DNA of 64,000 bases from Mauremys mutica. Taxonomy: Eukaryota > Chordata > Testudines > Geoemydidae. The position numbers and the translations under genes were made by a program. The stretch lies in NCBI RefSeq assembly GCF_020497125.1, contig NC_059076.1, positions 14,375,951 through 14,439,950 of the forward strand, read 5' to 3'. Positions 22,741 to 35,085 of the stretch are shown here, piece by piece. A model generated the notes under the pieces. The model did no database searches. It worked only from the letters and a program-made list of their open reading frames with translations, and was not told where the DNA came from. Numbering within the stretch: the first letter of the stretch is position 1; each line of letters begins with the position of its first letter.

Positions 22741-23399
22741 GACTGAGTGGACTTGTAGGCTCTAAATTTTATACTGTTTTGTTTTTGAGTTCAGTTATGT
22801 AACCAAAAAAATCTGCATTTCTAAGTTACACTTTCACAATAAAGAGATTGCACTACAGTACTTGTCTGAGGTGAATTGAAAAATATTATTTCTTTATCAT
22901 TTTTACAGTGCATATATTTGTAATAAAAATAATATAAAGTGTGCACTGTGCACTTTGTATTCTGTGTTGTAATTGAAATAAATATTGAAAATGTAGAAAA
23001 ACATCCACAAATATTTAATACATTAAGTTGGTATTCTATTGTTATAAGTGAGGTTCATCGCGATTAATTTTTTTGAGTTAATTGCGTGAGTTAACTGTGA
23101 TTAATTGACAGCCCTAATTTTTATCTTTGGTCACTGTGTCTTTCAGACAGCTCAACAACCTTTGAAAAATCCAAAGGTATGGACCAGCCTTTAGACAGGG
23201 TTTGTTTTATTGGTTTATTTATCATTGATGTCATAAAGGATTTTGGAGATGAGGAAATACCTTCTCTAACTTATAAAGATAATGCAGTGAGGACAAAGCT
23301 ATTTGACTACGTGGTTTATTTGTTTTTGTTTGGTTGGTTTTTTGCACTTCCTTAGCACAGCTGCAGGCTGAGTGTAAAACTAAAAATAAACTAAAAAGA

Positions 23400-24180
23400 A
23401 ATTCCTAGTCATCCCACAAAATCATAGACAATAGAGACAGAAAAGAGTTATTAGATCAGCCAGGTCATGCTTGATTGCTCTGTACAGGACATTTTATAGA
23501 GCACCGTGCTGTCCAGTTTTAAAAAATCCCCACCCTTTTTCCTTGGGAGACTATTCTGCAGCTGATTCACGGATAGGGAGCTTTTCTTGAAATTCAGTCT
23601 GTCTTAATTTCATCCCATTCCTCCTAGTTGTATCTCTATTCCCCACAGTGTGGGATTCCTCTCCTTCCCTGGGGTCTACGCTTTTCAGATTTGTGGCCTG
23701 TTTTCATGCCCTTCTGCCTTTCTTCATTGCTTAGCTGTACATATTGCTTCTATTACAGTAGCACCTAGATCGCTTAAGCAAGGTCAAAGCCCCCGCTGTG
23801 CTTTACTGCTGGGCATGTACCTCCTAAAAGGCAGTCCCTGTCCCAAATAGCTTATAGTCTAAAGAGACCAGACAGACGAACCATAGAAACAGCATAAAGA
23901 GGGGAAGTGATTTGCCCATGGTCACCCAGCAGATCAGTGGCAGAGCTGGGAATAGGATGCAGGTCTCTGCTTCCCAGTCCAATGCACTCTCCATCAGATT
24001 ATGCTGCTTCTCAGCACCAGTTTTTTAAAATATTTTTTTCATAAATTAATCCTGCCCTCCCACTACATCCCCCATCATTTTTGTTGCTCTTCTCTGAACT
24101 CTTTCCCGTGTGCCAGTATCTTCCTGGAAATGTGATGTCCAAACCTATAGCCTGACCTGAAGTCCAGGGAAGTCCTTTCT
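23400..24180 (-). repeat. Old CR1/L3-type fragments split by a SINE
   Basis: Two pieces (about 23410-23680 and 24045-24180) resemble the reverse complement of CR1/L3 ORF2 and 3' regions. Examples are GTCTTAATTTCATCCCATTC and CATTTTTGTTGCTCTTCTCT. A MIR-like SINE in minus orientation (about 23755-24010) lies between them. All are diverged and approximate. Confidence 0.5.
23755..24010 (-). repeat. MIR-like SINE, minus orientation
   Basis: The sequence AAGTGATTTGCCCATGGTCA, CAGATCAGTGGCAGAGCTGG and CTCTGCTTCCCAGTCCAATG is the reverse complement of the MIR 5' half. A tail-type segment (AGCACCTAGATCGC) lies before it. Confidence 0.7.
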
Positions 24181-24505
24181 ATTGACTTCAGTGGGCTTCA
24201 GACCATGCTGTTGATGCTTTTCTCAAGAAAGATACATTTTAACCTATCCAGGAAGATACAACCAAATGCAAATATTCTGACTGTTCTATTGCTGTTGATA
24301 ACATTATGTACGTAGATACTGTATGCAACTTGGGTGCAGCCCTTGAATTCCTGACTAGTAGCCAGTATAACCCTCGGGTCTGAACCTGCCTCAGTGAAAT
24401 CAATGGGAGCTTTGTCACAAACTGCAATGGGGTTAATCCTGTCATCCATTTGGGGGTTTTCCTGTAGAGACTCAATCCCTTGTTGGTGCCTACAGTAAGT
24501 GCTTT

Positions 24506-24627
24506 AGGGTGACCAGAGAGCAAGTGTGAAAAATTGGGACACGGGGTGGGGGTAACAGATGCCTGTATAAAACAAAGCCCCTAATGGATGGACTGTTCCT
24601 ATAAAATCGGGACATCTGGTCACCCTA
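24506..24627. mobile_element. MITE family B (TAGGGTGACCAGA ends), copy 1
   Basis: The 122-base element begins TAGGGTGACCAGAGAG and ends ATCTGGTCACCCTA, about 13-base terminal inverted repeats. Perfect 8-bp duplications AAGTGCTT lie at 24498-24505 and 24628-24635. An 8-bp duplication points to hAT-type transposition. Confidence 0.9.
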
Positions 24628-25246
24628 AAGTGCTTTGACAGGCATGTTCCGATCATTTTTACAGTTCTCTTGTCCAATGGCTGACACACATTTTATTTTT
24701 AACACCAAGCAAATAAAATGGTTCCATGAAACGAGTGACAGCATTCCTGCCTGCTGACCACAGACGGGAGGTGCAAGCCAGAGAGTGACACTGACTTCAG
24801 GGGAGAGAAATGATAGCAGCAGAGCCGCCAAAGGGATTTGCGATGACTAAAAGGATCTTTGCGTGGTGGAACTGGCTTCTCCAGTTTGTGCTGTCCGGCC
24901 TTCACTGACTCTGGCTTTCCTCACCTGGCCTGGGTACTTCTCCTTTGTTTGTAAACTGAACAGCTGGCTCAGATATTGACAAAGGCAACTCTGGGATGTT
25001 GATGATGTTCTGTATGGAATCCTACCAGGCTGCCCTCACAAGGAGGCAGATAAGAACTTGAGCCTGCACCCAACGTGATCCAGGGCCTGGGCCTCAGCAG
25101 CACTCAGTGGGGATTTCCTCTGCCACCTAAACCGAGGCCTGGATAGTGAATACATGATGCATTTGCTCAGCAGTCCTTTGTCCATTGCCTCTGATCAGCT
25201 GCATAGAGGGAATTCAGGAGATGTGGCTGAACAGCTCCATTAGAGT

Positions 25247-25615
25247 CAGGGCCGGCTCTACTGTTTTTGCCTCCCCAAGCAGTGGGCCGAATTGCCGCCG
25301 CGGACGGCGGGGGACAGTCCGTGTGCCCTTAGGAATGCAGGCGCATTTCCGCGGCGGCAGCAATTCGGCGGCAGCTTCTGTCTTCAGCCGGAAGACAGAA
25401 GCTGCGATGCCTCGGACAGCTGAACATAGAAGCTGCCACCGACTTGCCGCCGCCGTGGAAATGCGCGAGCCGCCCTAACGGCACATGGACGGCTCCCGCC
25501 CTCCACGGTGGCAATTCGGCAGACTGGTTGGGGGCAAAAACACACAGACTGCCGCCCCTTGCAGATTGCCGCCCCAAGCACCTGCTTGGGATGCTGGTGC
25601 CTGGAGCCGGCCCTG
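25247..25615. mobile_element. MITE family C (CAGGGCCGGCTC ends), copy 1
   Basis: The 369-base GC-rich element starts CAGGGCCGGCTCTACTG and ends GGAGCCGGCCCTG, flanked by perfect 8-bp duplications ATTAGAGT at 25239-25246 and 25616-25623. The interior has CCCCAAGCACCTGCTTGGG, also seen in the other copies, and long open frames that are compositional. It is a non-autonomous hAT-type element. Confidence 0.92.
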
Positions 25616-25654
25616 ATTAGAGTAAATACTCAGATCTCAACCAGAATGGTGACA

Positions 25655-26530
25655 TAAGAACGGCCATACTGGGTCAGACCAAAGGTCCATCTCCCCAGTA
25701 TCCTGTCTACTGACAGTGGCTAGTGCCAGGTGCTTCAGAGGGAATGAACAGAACAGGGAATCATCAAGTGATCCATCCCCTGTCACCCATTCCCAGCTTC
25801 AGGCAAACAGAGGCTAGGGACACCATCCCTGCCCATCCTGGCTAATAGCCATTGATGGACCTATCCTCCATGAACTTATCTAGTTCTTTTTTGAACCCTG
25901 TTATAGTCTTGGCCTTCACAACATCCTCTGACAAGGAGTTCCTCAGACTGACTGTGCGTTGTGTGAAGAAATCCTTCCTTTTGTTTATTAAACCCACTGC
26001 CTATTAATTTCATTGGGTGACCCCTCGTTCTTGTGTTATGAGAAGGAGTAAATAACACTTCCTTATTTACTTTCTCCACATCACTCATGATTTTATAGAC
26101 CTGTATCATATCCCCCCTTAGTCATCTCTTTTCTAAGCTGAACAGACTCAGCCTTTTTAATCTCTCCTCATGCGGAAGCCGTTCCATACCCCTAATCATT
26201 TTGTTGCCCTTTTTTGAACCTTTTCCAATTCCAATATTTGCTTTTTGAGATGGGTTGACCACATCTGCACGCAGTATTCAAGATATAGGCTTACCATGGA
26301 TTTATATAGAGGCAATATGATATTTTCTGCCTATTATCTGTCCCTTTCCTAATGATTCCCAACATTCTGTTTGCTTTTGTGACTGCTGCTGCACATTGTG
26401 TGGATGTTTTCAGAGAACTATCCACAGCGACTCCAAGATCTCTCTCTCAAGCGGTAACAGCTCATTTAGATCCCATCATTTTCTTTGTGTAGTTGGGATT
26501 ATGTTTTCCAATGTGCATTGCTTTGTGCAC
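25655..26530 (-). repeat. CR1 retroelement, 3' part
   Basis: Reverse-complemented, the sequence codes a decayed CR1 ORF2 C-terminus, including a VQKRTR-type end, MIQVYKIMSDVEKVNKE and a frame-shifted TVNLWNSLP-type block. It ends with CAGTATGGCCGTTCTTATG. The upstream part to about 26530 also fits CR1 coding sequence. It is 5' truncated. Confidence 0.85.
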
Positions 26531-28184
26531 ATTGTGACACTACCCTGGGCGCCGGCATGGGAGAGGGAACGTCTCCCTGCCACCTATCTCCGCACTGAAG
26601 TGCGTGAGGGAATCAAGGGAAGGAGTGTGGAGCTTTTGGAGACTACAGCCAGTTCTGAGGCCCATAAATCCTTAGCCCAGCTCTGTACTGTCCCCCCCCC
26701 CACCCATTTCTGAACTGACTAAATCATGTACCTTATATAAAGAGTCAGGTCAGTCTCTGTGCACTCTAGGCATACCCTGGCTAATCTGACTCAGGCAAGA
26801 GTCCCTGTGAAGCCATCGGCATTCTCACCTGAGTCAGGACTGCAGCCTACCCTATGTGGACAGTGGAATCTACCCTATAGTTTGGTCTTTGATGTATACT
26901 GGTTTGTTTAAAGCTCGGGGGCGGGGGGCTTTCTGTATCCCCACTTCGGCTAGCCACGACCTTCATATCTTATGCCCAGGTAGGGGGGAGACTTTAGTAG
27001 CTTTATGTGCTTTTTCTCTGGCTGCCCAACAACTCAGAATGAGCATCCTAACCTTTACTGGACATCACAGAAACTATGACAAGGTAGTGACAAGTGGCGG
27101 AATAAACAACATTCCCCTGAAACTCCAGGATCCAGACAGCTTAGCCAACGTGTGCCTTAGCAGGAAATGAAATCTATGCGCACCTTGTATTTGTTTTGCC
27201 TGGTAACTTGTAGCTAGGCACTGGAGCAGACTCAACCAATTAGTGGAATTCCCCCATCCAGGAGCATTATAGGACACTCCTAATGTTGTTATAATTACCA
27301 TTAATCATTTCTATTTCGGTAGCATCCAGAGGCCTCAATTAGGCTTGGGGCCCCACTGTGCGAGGCTTTGTCACGCACAGGTGAAGAGATGTCCCTGCCC
27401 TAGAAAGCTGCTAAATCCGTGTGTCCACTTCGTCACCATTGTCACAATGCCAGCTGGCCCCTCTGTGGCCCACAGCCAGCTGCCCTACCAGCTTGGCAGC
27501 CAGTGGCTCAGCACCTGGCTAAGTCACATGGAGCTGGTTAAGGTTTGCACCTATCTGACGCTCTCACCATCTATATGTGTGTCTCTGTCACACACCCACA
27601 AACAGCCTCCGTGATCTACTTGAGTAAACGGGTTCCAGCTCTGCACTTTTCCCCTGACAGCCCACTAGAAGGTTTGTTATTTATTCTCTCTGTAGCCAGA
27701 ACCCCACACCACAGCGGTAATGGGAGAGCAACCTGTCCTTGCCTTCCAGCCATCCCGCAGGCAGACCATAGCCTGTGGCGCTACCCTCGCCAGAGAGGCA
27801 GTAGCCAAGACACCAGGCAGTCTGGCTCTGGCCTGGCCCTAAGCATGCCCCCTGAGAAAAAGCCACAAACACCTCAGGAGGCGGGGAGCCGGGAAGGCCA
27901 CAGCCAGTTTCATCACCCATGGAAACCAGCTGCCTGAGGCACCGATCTCCCTTCTCCCACCCTTTGCAGGCAGAGATGCTGCCAGCTGCCAGGAACGAGG
28001 AAATAGGTCAAAGGTATTTGGCCAGATCCTCTCCCTCAGCCTTCAGTCCTGGAGAGGGAGCCAGATCCTTCCCTCTAAGCAGGGTTTGGTTGGGAGAGCT
28101 GGCCAAACACAGCCCGTTTGCCGTCCCCATGGCAGGTTCTGCAGAGTGCATCTACTGGCCTGTGGGGACGGGTGGGCTAAGGCT
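26531..28184. other. Intergenic DNA
   Basis: Apart from the SINE tail at 27300-27415 nothing is recognised. Frames of up to 130 codons (27545-27937, plus) lack known motifs. Confidence 0.4.
27300..27415 (-). repeat. SINE tail fragment
   Basis: The segment ATTTCGGTAGCATCCAGAGG, then GGGGCCCCACTGTGCGAGGC is the reverse complement of the CCTAGTACGAGGGGACCTTG, TCATGATTGGGGCGTC tail seen at 47930-47965. It is an old SINE 3' region. Confidence 0.6.
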
Positions 28185-28495
28185 GCACTGCAGCGCTGCT
28201 TGTTAGCTATAAGGGTGTGATAACACAGCACCCTTGGCTGGGCCGCAGCTGGCTCGGGTCAGCTGACTCTGGCTTGTGGGGCTCGGGCTGGGGGAGGCTG
28301 TAAAATTGCTGTGTAGATGTCTGGGCTCGGGCTGAAGCCCAGGCTCTGGGACCCTGCAAGGCGGGAGGGTTACAGGTTAGATCCTCCCACCTCGCAGGGT
28401 CCTCAAGTCTAGGCTCCAGCCTGAGCCAGAACGTCTACGCTGCAGTTAATAAGTCCCTTAGCCTGAGCCCCACAAACCTGAGTCAGTTTTGCCAG
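28185..28495. repeat. Palindromic GC-rich repeat
   Basis: The left half (GCTCGGGCTGGGGGAGGCTG; TCTGGGACCCTGC) and the right half (GCAGGGTCCTCAAGTCTAGG; CAGCCTGAGCCAGAACGTCT) are inverted copies around about 28375. It resembles a palindromic turtle DNA-transposon MITE whose outer end (GTCTACACTGCA) is also seen at 58972. Ends are diverged. Confidence 0.5.
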
Positions 28496-28864
28496 GCATG
28501 GGCCAGAGGCCGGTGTTTTATTGCAGTGCAGATAGACCTGAGGCCTCTGCTGGGGCTCTCCCTTGGTGGTATCTCCTGAAGACCTGCTGTCTCCAGCAGC
28601 CAGGCTGCTTCCTGCAGCTGCCTCACTGGAGAGCTTTCAGGGGCCTCTTTGGATGCTACAGCAGGGGGCAGAGCTTATTCCTGAATGAGGGTGAGGAGAG
28701 GGGGCTACCGGGGGCTCCTCCGAAAGCCCACATAGTTAGAGAGACACCTTCTGCCCCATATTGGGGCTACAACATCCCATGGCCTGCAGGGTTTTTTCCC
28801 CTACATCAGTGATACGCCAGCTCTTTGAACACAGCGACCGTTGTTTTTAACTACCTGACACATT

Positions 28865-29410
28865 GGCCAAACCGGACAGTCTCTATGCAAAAGAATAAAT
28901 GGACACAAATCTGACATCAGGAATCATAACATTCAAAAACCAGTGGGAGAACACTTCAACCTCTCTAACCACTCAGTGACAGACTTGAAGGTGGCAATTT
29001 TGCAACAACAAAACTTCAAAAACAGACTCCAAAGAGAGACTGCTGAACTCGAATTAATGTGCAAATTAGATACAATTAGCTTAGGTTTAAACAGAGACTG
29101 GGAATGGTTGGGTCATTACACTAATTGAATCTATTTCCCCATGTTACGTTCTCCTCACACCTTCTGTGGGTCATCTCCATTATCACTTCAAAGGTTTTTT
29201 TCTCCTGCTGCTGCTAGCTCATCTCAATTGATTGGCCTCTTAGTTGGTATGGGTACTTCCACCTTTTCATGTTCTCTGTATCTATAAATATCTTCTGTCT
29301 GCATGTTCCATTCTATGCATCCAATGAAGTGGGCTGTAGCTCACGAAAGCTCATGCTGAAATAAATTTGTTAGTCTCTAAGGTGCCACAAGTCCTCCTGT
29401 TCTTTTTTAT
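28865..29410 (+). repeat. Penelope-like retroelement, 3' part
   Basis: The frame codes a fragment of the Penelope-type C-terminal region: NRINGHKSD-like sequence, PVGEHFNLSNHSVTDLKVAI, LQQQNFKNRLQRETAEL and NRDWEWLGHY. A 3' UTR with CTCACGAAAGCTCATGCTGA and TTTGTTAGTCTCTAAGGTGC follows. The same protein is more complete at 48675-49262. The 5' region, including the reverse transcriptase, is missing. Confidence 0.82.
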
Positions 29411-31184
29411 TAGAAACTTGTGTTTCACTGGACTTGGTTTAGCCGTTGAACTGAGACTATCACTAACCCAGGATAGACAGCCTCTGCTGTACACTCCTGA
29501 AGGCAGGGACTCTGCTCTTCGTACGTATGGAAGGCACCGGGGATGGTGCTGTGAAAAACCACAGAAGGAGATAAAACTAACATGAAGAATGAGGGACGAG
29601 GCTGTGGAATCCAATCACTGTCAGATCTGCAAACCTAAAGTTAAGCCTCTAAATCCAATATTTAGGTTCCTCCGTGAAAGTGGCCTGATTTCTAGAGGCG
29701 CAGATGACCCCTGCCCCCACCACCGAGAACGTCAGTGGGAGCTCTGTCCCCCTGAACATTGGGGCATTTTTATCTAAGAAGCTAAATATTGGATTTAGAC
29801 ACCTAACTTCAGGCACTCCAGTTACAAACGTTTAGCCCTTTACTTCAACAGGAGTCCTGCAGAGGTGTCTGAGAGTAGGACTTCTCCCTTCATACATAAT
29901 ATTCTCCCGGTCCAACTCCACCCTCATATTAATCTGCCCTGCCCGAGACGCACATCACTGAATATACAAGCAACCTCTGTTCAAATTCAGAACAAAATTA
30001 GTACAAGAGATTGGCCAGAACGAACCAGGGATTTGCCAATCTTCAAATCCTCCAGAACACTTTGCAACAGAGGGCTCCTCTCTCAGACTCGCCTCATCTC
30101 CCATCAGTTTCTCTGCCTGGGTCTCAGAATATTCCATTTGTGGAGCACCAGCTCCATGAATGGTTGGTGTTCCTGAGGCCTCAGTATCAACACTTATTAC
30201 TTATCCTTCAAAATGCATGGTTTTTATGGGCACAGAGGTTTAATGCACTTAAAATAAGATCTTTAAGGAAATCTGCTTATATCAGTCTTATGCAATGCAG
30301 TCCAAATTGCAACATTCCTTTGGTTATGCTGGGGCATCATTTGATTACAATATGCATCAGCCGTATCACATACCATCTGACTTGCCATCTGCCTTACAAA
30401 CACTGGAAGCATCTTTGGGTAATGGGCTTCCACCGTTTACATAGTTTTTGTAAACAGGATATTACCAAATCGTAAATATCCTGTTGGAAATTTCATCGGC
30501 TGTGAATCTGCAGCTTCAGAATAGATTAGCTTAAACATGCTAGTTTGTGACTTGTCTCGATTTATTAAGAATCCGCTGGTAAAGTTGCACAATCATTGCT
30601 AACAATGACATCTGCCTCCAGTTTTACGTATTTCAGCATTTTAATTCCTGAATTGGAAAGGTTACATCTCATGTGAGTCAGAGGGCCTTCACAACGGTGC
30701 ATGGGGACTAAATCATGGCTTTATTAGTAAGCTGCAGACTATAAGTCACGTCTTTAGTAATCAGCTGAAGTAATATGTTATTGCTAGCCTCATTTTTCAA
30801 GGGTTTGCACGGTTGTAGTGCATTTCTGATCTTCTTTGCCTACAGAAAACAGTTTGACTCATGCTCGTGCTGAGTTCATTTTAGTACATCTTGCCCTGAG
30901 ACTACTTGGAGATTATAAAGGTTCTTTTCCACACATATGTGAACATGAACTCATTGCCTTATAAGAATTAGCTAAGACTTTTCTAAAGCATTGATGAATG
31001 GGTGTTGATTGGGGTGGATCACCATTCAGTGGCCCATAAACACAACATTCATCTGCAATACGTTTTAAAATACTTTTTAGTAAAGGTGTCAGCACGTTCC
31101 ATTGTGTTACATCATCCGGTACCATGACGTAACAGGTCATCAGGACAAATGAGAGGTGAAACGTTTCTTTGGGACTGAATACCT
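29411..31184. other. Intergenic DNA
   Basis: A plus-strand frame of 154 codons (30011-30475) has no recognisable domain and no supporting start context or splice pattern. No repeat was recognised. Confidence 0.4.
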
Positions 31185-31245
31185 AGTGTGGGTCCAATCA
31201 AAGCTATTACCTCACCCACCTTGTCTCTCTAATACCCAGTGTATT
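31185..31245 (+). repeat. Penelope-type 3' end fragment, second subfamily
   Basis: GGTCCAATCAAAGCTATTAC then CTCACCCACCTTGTCTCTCT matches the reverse complement of the repeat at 42676-42790. It is short and old. Confidence 0.55.
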
Positions 31246-31727
31246 AACGAGTATAAAACAGAACACGGTCAACCTGGATTTTTGGCAATTACTTAAAAGA
31301 TTGGATACTCCCCCTGTGTAGTTCCAGTGATGGGCATTTTTTGCCTACATGCATGTGGAATCTCCAGTTTGGAAGGGAATACAAATACTCTGATTGAAGA
31401 ATCACATCTCTTCTCACCAGGGGCTTTTCCTACCAGTCCCCAGGGTGCTTCCCCCTGCCTCTCCGTTCCTTCCTCTCTCTATAGCAGCTACCTGCAGTCA
31501 CTGCTCTCTGCACAGCTCCACACTACAGCTGCCTTAGGTACTCACAACACTGTGGAGATGGGGCCATGTAAGTGCCTAGATAGACAGAGGCTTCTCCCTG
31601 GACACTGGTTGTTCTGGGCCCTATGGTGCATGCCTCTGACCCTAGATAAGATGGGAACGGGGAACTGATCCTGCCTGACACCTGTTTCTGTGCCCAAGAA
31701 GGGTGGCTTTCCTTGGAACTAGCTCCT

Positions 31728-32118
31728 TAGGATAAGTCTACACTGCATTGTAAACCCAGGTCTATGGGACCTGCATTTATGGGTTTTTAAGCCCATATTT
31801 AAGCAGCTGCATCGCACTGTAAAACTGGGTTTAGACTCCCTGGACCTGGGTCTCACAGACGTGCTAATGCATCCTTCCTGCACTACGCAGACCTTCTGAC
31901 TCTGCGGCTTGAGCTGTGTCCACACTGCAAAAAGACAGGGCTTGGCCCAGAGTCACAGCAGGACTCGGACTCTGACCCACGCCTCCCCCAGTGAGGGTTC
32001 TAGAACCCGCGTCCTAAGGTCCTAACCTCAATCAGACTAATTTGTGTGTGGACGGAAGGGGAGCTCTGTGCTCAAACCTGAGTCAGGGCCTGGGCTTAGT
32101 GTGTAGTGCAGCCCTACC
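31728..32118. repeat. Probable palindromic MITE relative
   Basis: It begins GGATAAGTCTACACTGCATT, has an internal GTGTCCACACTGCAAAAAGA, and ends around AGTGTGTAGTGCAGCCCTAC, echoing the GTCTACACTGCA ends at 58970. Inverted pairing is partial and boundaries are approximate. Confidence 0.35.
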
Positions 32119-32232
32119 CGTAAGGCCTTTGGAGGTGTCCTCCACCCACCTAATTCTCTACTGGCTTGGATCATCGACCTTTATATCTCTGCTTCCCCCA
32201 CCCCTGGAATGAAGTATGCTCTTCCAGGCATT

Positions 32233-32282
32233 CATAGATTATCATAGATTATTAGGGTTGGAAGGGACCTCAGGAGATCTTC
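32233..32282 (-). repeat. CR1 3' end remnant
   Basis: TCATAGATTATCATAGATTA, then TTAGGGTTGGAAGGGACCTC is the reverse complement of a CR1 3' tail, including two copies of the ATCATAGATTA unit. Confidence 0.75.
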
Positions 32283-32965
32283 AGCAGTGGCCCTGGCCAT
32301 TCTCTGCATGCAAGGAAATGCCTGGCAGCTCTCCTTAAGGTAAAGCCCTCCAGACATGCAGTCTGCCATAGGTAGGAATTTTAGGAACAGCCCTTTTCCT
32401 TGGTGATATTTTTGCCCCAAAGCTACTAAAACATGGCAGCAGACCCCAAGTGTCTTGAGCTGCTTTGGATACTAGAGCTGGGTGAAAAATTAAAAGGATC
32501 TGTTTGGCAAAATATTGGCAATTAAAAGGATCTGTTTGGCAATTTCAAAATTGGGTGCATTTCGAAGTGTTCAAAATAGACCTGTTTTTGGCTATTTGCA
32601 ACATTTTTAGTGTTGTTGTTGTTGTTTTTTTAAATATTGAAAATATTTTCTAAATGGTTACGGACCTTTTTATTTGCTGAAAGTTTTCACGTGATAGTTT
32701 TTTCCCTGATGTTTTCACTAAAAACATCAAAAGGCACATTTTGTGAAAAAATGGTTGATGGCGACCTTTCCCTCAAAAGAATCCCTACAAAAGCGGCCAT
32801 TTTTCTACTAAAATCCCCCCCAAAAAACTAGTTTGAAACATTTCAGACAGTTCTAGTCTAGATCAGCATAGTGATATCAACGCTGAGTGGCTGGAGAGCC
32901 CCAGTCCGTAAGAACCAGAAAGTCATCAGGACATTTCTTTGCAGGGTGCTGTGAAACATCAATGG

Positions 32966-33080
32966 TAGGGTGACCAGAGGTCCTGATTTTATAGGGACAG
33001 TCCCGATATTTGGGGCTTTGTCTTATATATTACCCCCCGCCCCCGGCCCGATTTTTCAGCCTTGCTATCTGGTCACCCTA
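32966..33080. mobile_element. MITE family B, copy 2
   Basis: The 115-base element has TAGGGTGACCAGAGG and CTGGTCACCCTA ends and perfect 8-bp duplications ATCAATGG at 32958-32965 and 33081-33088. The interior shares GATTTTATAGGGACAGTCC with copy 3. Confidence 0.92.
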
Positions 33081-33641
33081 ATCAATGGTGACATTGCACC
33101 CCCAAGGTACCTCATCACCAGAGCTCCTTTGAGTCTGCACTGGTTCCTTTCAGTGCCGTCTCTGTCTCACTCTCCTTTAACTCCCCGCTGATGGGAGGGG
33201 GGGCTGTTTCGCCTCTTCCTTTCTTTTCCCTTCCCCCCAGCTCTGCTTGCTTAAAGGATCACCACGGCTCCTTTTCTCTGCACCACCAGGCCAGTTTTCT
33301 CGTGCTCCCAGATGTATCAGGCCAGTGTGGGGATTGTGCTTCTGAGCAGCACTCTTCTCAGCCGGGGCAAGATCTAGACAGAGCAAGACAAACGCTGATC
33401 AGATCCAGGGTCTGCGAAAGTACGAGCCTAGAGGGCCCATGCTTGGTGCAGGAGCTGTGGGCTGAGTACCGTTCCGCCGTGAAGGAAAACAGGAATGCAC
33501 GCCACGTTTTAAGCGTGTTTCCCAGTGCAGCCCCCACAACGGAGTTGTCACCATAACACTGGCCCCCCTGTTCTTTGCCTCCACTCTGATATAGGTCACA
33601 TGGAAGGAGGGCAAAGATGGCTCCCCATAGTCTCAGAGCCA

Positions 33642-33916
33642 CAGGTGCTGACTTTCTATTTTTCTTGAGGCCCTGCCCCCGCTCCACCTCTTCCTGCCCC
33701 TCCCCCTTCCCTGTTGCCCCTCCCTCTCTCCACTCCTTCCTGTTCCGCCCTCACCCTTGAGCCCCCTTGCCTGCCTGGCCCTCGCTGCTCTCTGCCCTCC
33801 CCTGAGCACCTCCTGCCAGCCATCAAACAGCTGATCGACAGCCCCGCCAAACAGCTGTGGCTGGTGGGTGATGAGCACCCCCCCCCTATTTTTTTTCCGT
33901 GCATGCTTGAGCCCTG
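33642..33916. repeat. GC-rich hAT-like repeat
   Basis: It starts CAGGTGCTGACTTTC and ends TGATGAGCACCCCCCCCCTA, TTTTTTTTCCGTGCATGCTT and GAGCCCTG. A C- and CT-rich interior contains GAGGCCCTGCCCCCGCTCC. The flanking octamers match only partly, so the class is uncertain. Open frames here are compositional. Confidence 0.4.
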
Positions 33917-35077
33917 CCGCACCACGGAGTTGTGCCCAGAACTGAGGATATGCTTGACTCCTCATGTACGTTAGAGCAGCTTCGGGGAGACCCTAACTTA
34001 CAATCTAGCTGTCTATAAACTCTGTGGGCATCTGAGACTGTGCACACTCTGGCCACACCCTCTCTGCACCTCCTATGATGGAGACTGGGAATGGGGGTTG
34101 GTGCAGAGTCATTCCAGCAGTTCTGTACTGCCAGAGGAACTACCATAGGCAGGGGACACGTCTATGCTCTTGAGGCTGCTGCAGCACGACCGAAATGCAC
34201 CGTCCAGTGCATCCACTTTTAAAGGGAATAATTGTCTCTTTTTCTCTCTCAGAACTTAGGTGAAAACACTGGTCAGACCCAAAGCATTAGGCTGGCACTA
34301 GTCGTTGCATATTGTCCTTCTACCCTCTGCAGGGCTTCACGGGGTGTATTTCCAGCTTACTTCTCAGATACAGCAGGAGGAAACTGTACCAGCGCACCCA
34401 CTAGCGAGAGCCAAGGAGCAACATAACCAAACACCCTCAGGGAGCTATGTGAGGTATTTAAGACATAAAGGTTGCTTGCTTTTCCCTCACAAGGCAAAGC
34501 GACAGATAAACAAAGCTCTCTGTTCAAATAATGCTCACAGGACTGACGCAAGCCCGCAAAAGAAAGGAAATCAAGGCTCAAACTGCGTTCTTAACTGAGC
34601 ACACTGCAGGGATGCGCACCCCAGACGAAGGAATGCTTCCCACCAACCCAAAATGCTCAGCTCTGTTTGAGACTCGCAATGGCCTGGCCTGTCAATGGAA
34701 ACACGGGGCCTGTGCATGCTGCTCTGGATGTTGGCAAGAGGACTCCAGCGTTTCACACCAGCCTTCCAGCCAAGCAGGAGTTGCTGGATTTAGGCTCAGG
34801 ACCCGGGGGGCAGACACTGCTCACTGTACATTGTGTGCCGACGGAGGGCGGGAACAGTTGGTTTCACTGCTCTCACCAAAAGCCTCTATTAGTGAGGGTT
34901 GTGAAAGCTCCTCAGGCAAACAATAACCTAACAGCACCCTATGACATTCCCACCCCCTGGGAAACGCCCCCCTGTTGTTTGGTGATGGGGGGGGGTGGAG
35001 TGATGTGAGTTGCAAAGGGTGCAAGCCCGTCTCTGCAGCTGCCTGCAGTGCCATGGGAAGAGGGTAACAACAGTCTG
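33917..35077. other. Intergenic DNA
   Basis: Overlapping open frames on both strands (for example 34531-34926) show no protein similarity I recognise. Confidence 0.35.
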
Positions 35078-35085
35078 GTTTCAAA

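Larger units (their letters stand above)
21472..23116. mobile_element. Palindromic hAT transposon with 8-bp target duplication
   Basis: The element starts TAGGGCTGTCAAGTGATTAA and ends with TTGACAGCCCTA, and is flanked by perfect copies of ATTTTTAT at 21464-21471 and 23117-23124. Arms of about 600 bases (21472 to about 22080, and about 22508 to 23116) are inverted copies of each other. Both code the same transposase C-terminal domain, facing inward from each end. The middle (about 22085-22500) is a single-copy transposase segment. This is a class II hAT element that has become a fold-back, and it is certainly non-autonomous now. Confidence 0.9.

Noticed and set aside
30011..30475. 154-codon plus-strand open frame
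   Set aside because: No domain or repeat similarity recognised; a chance frame is likely.
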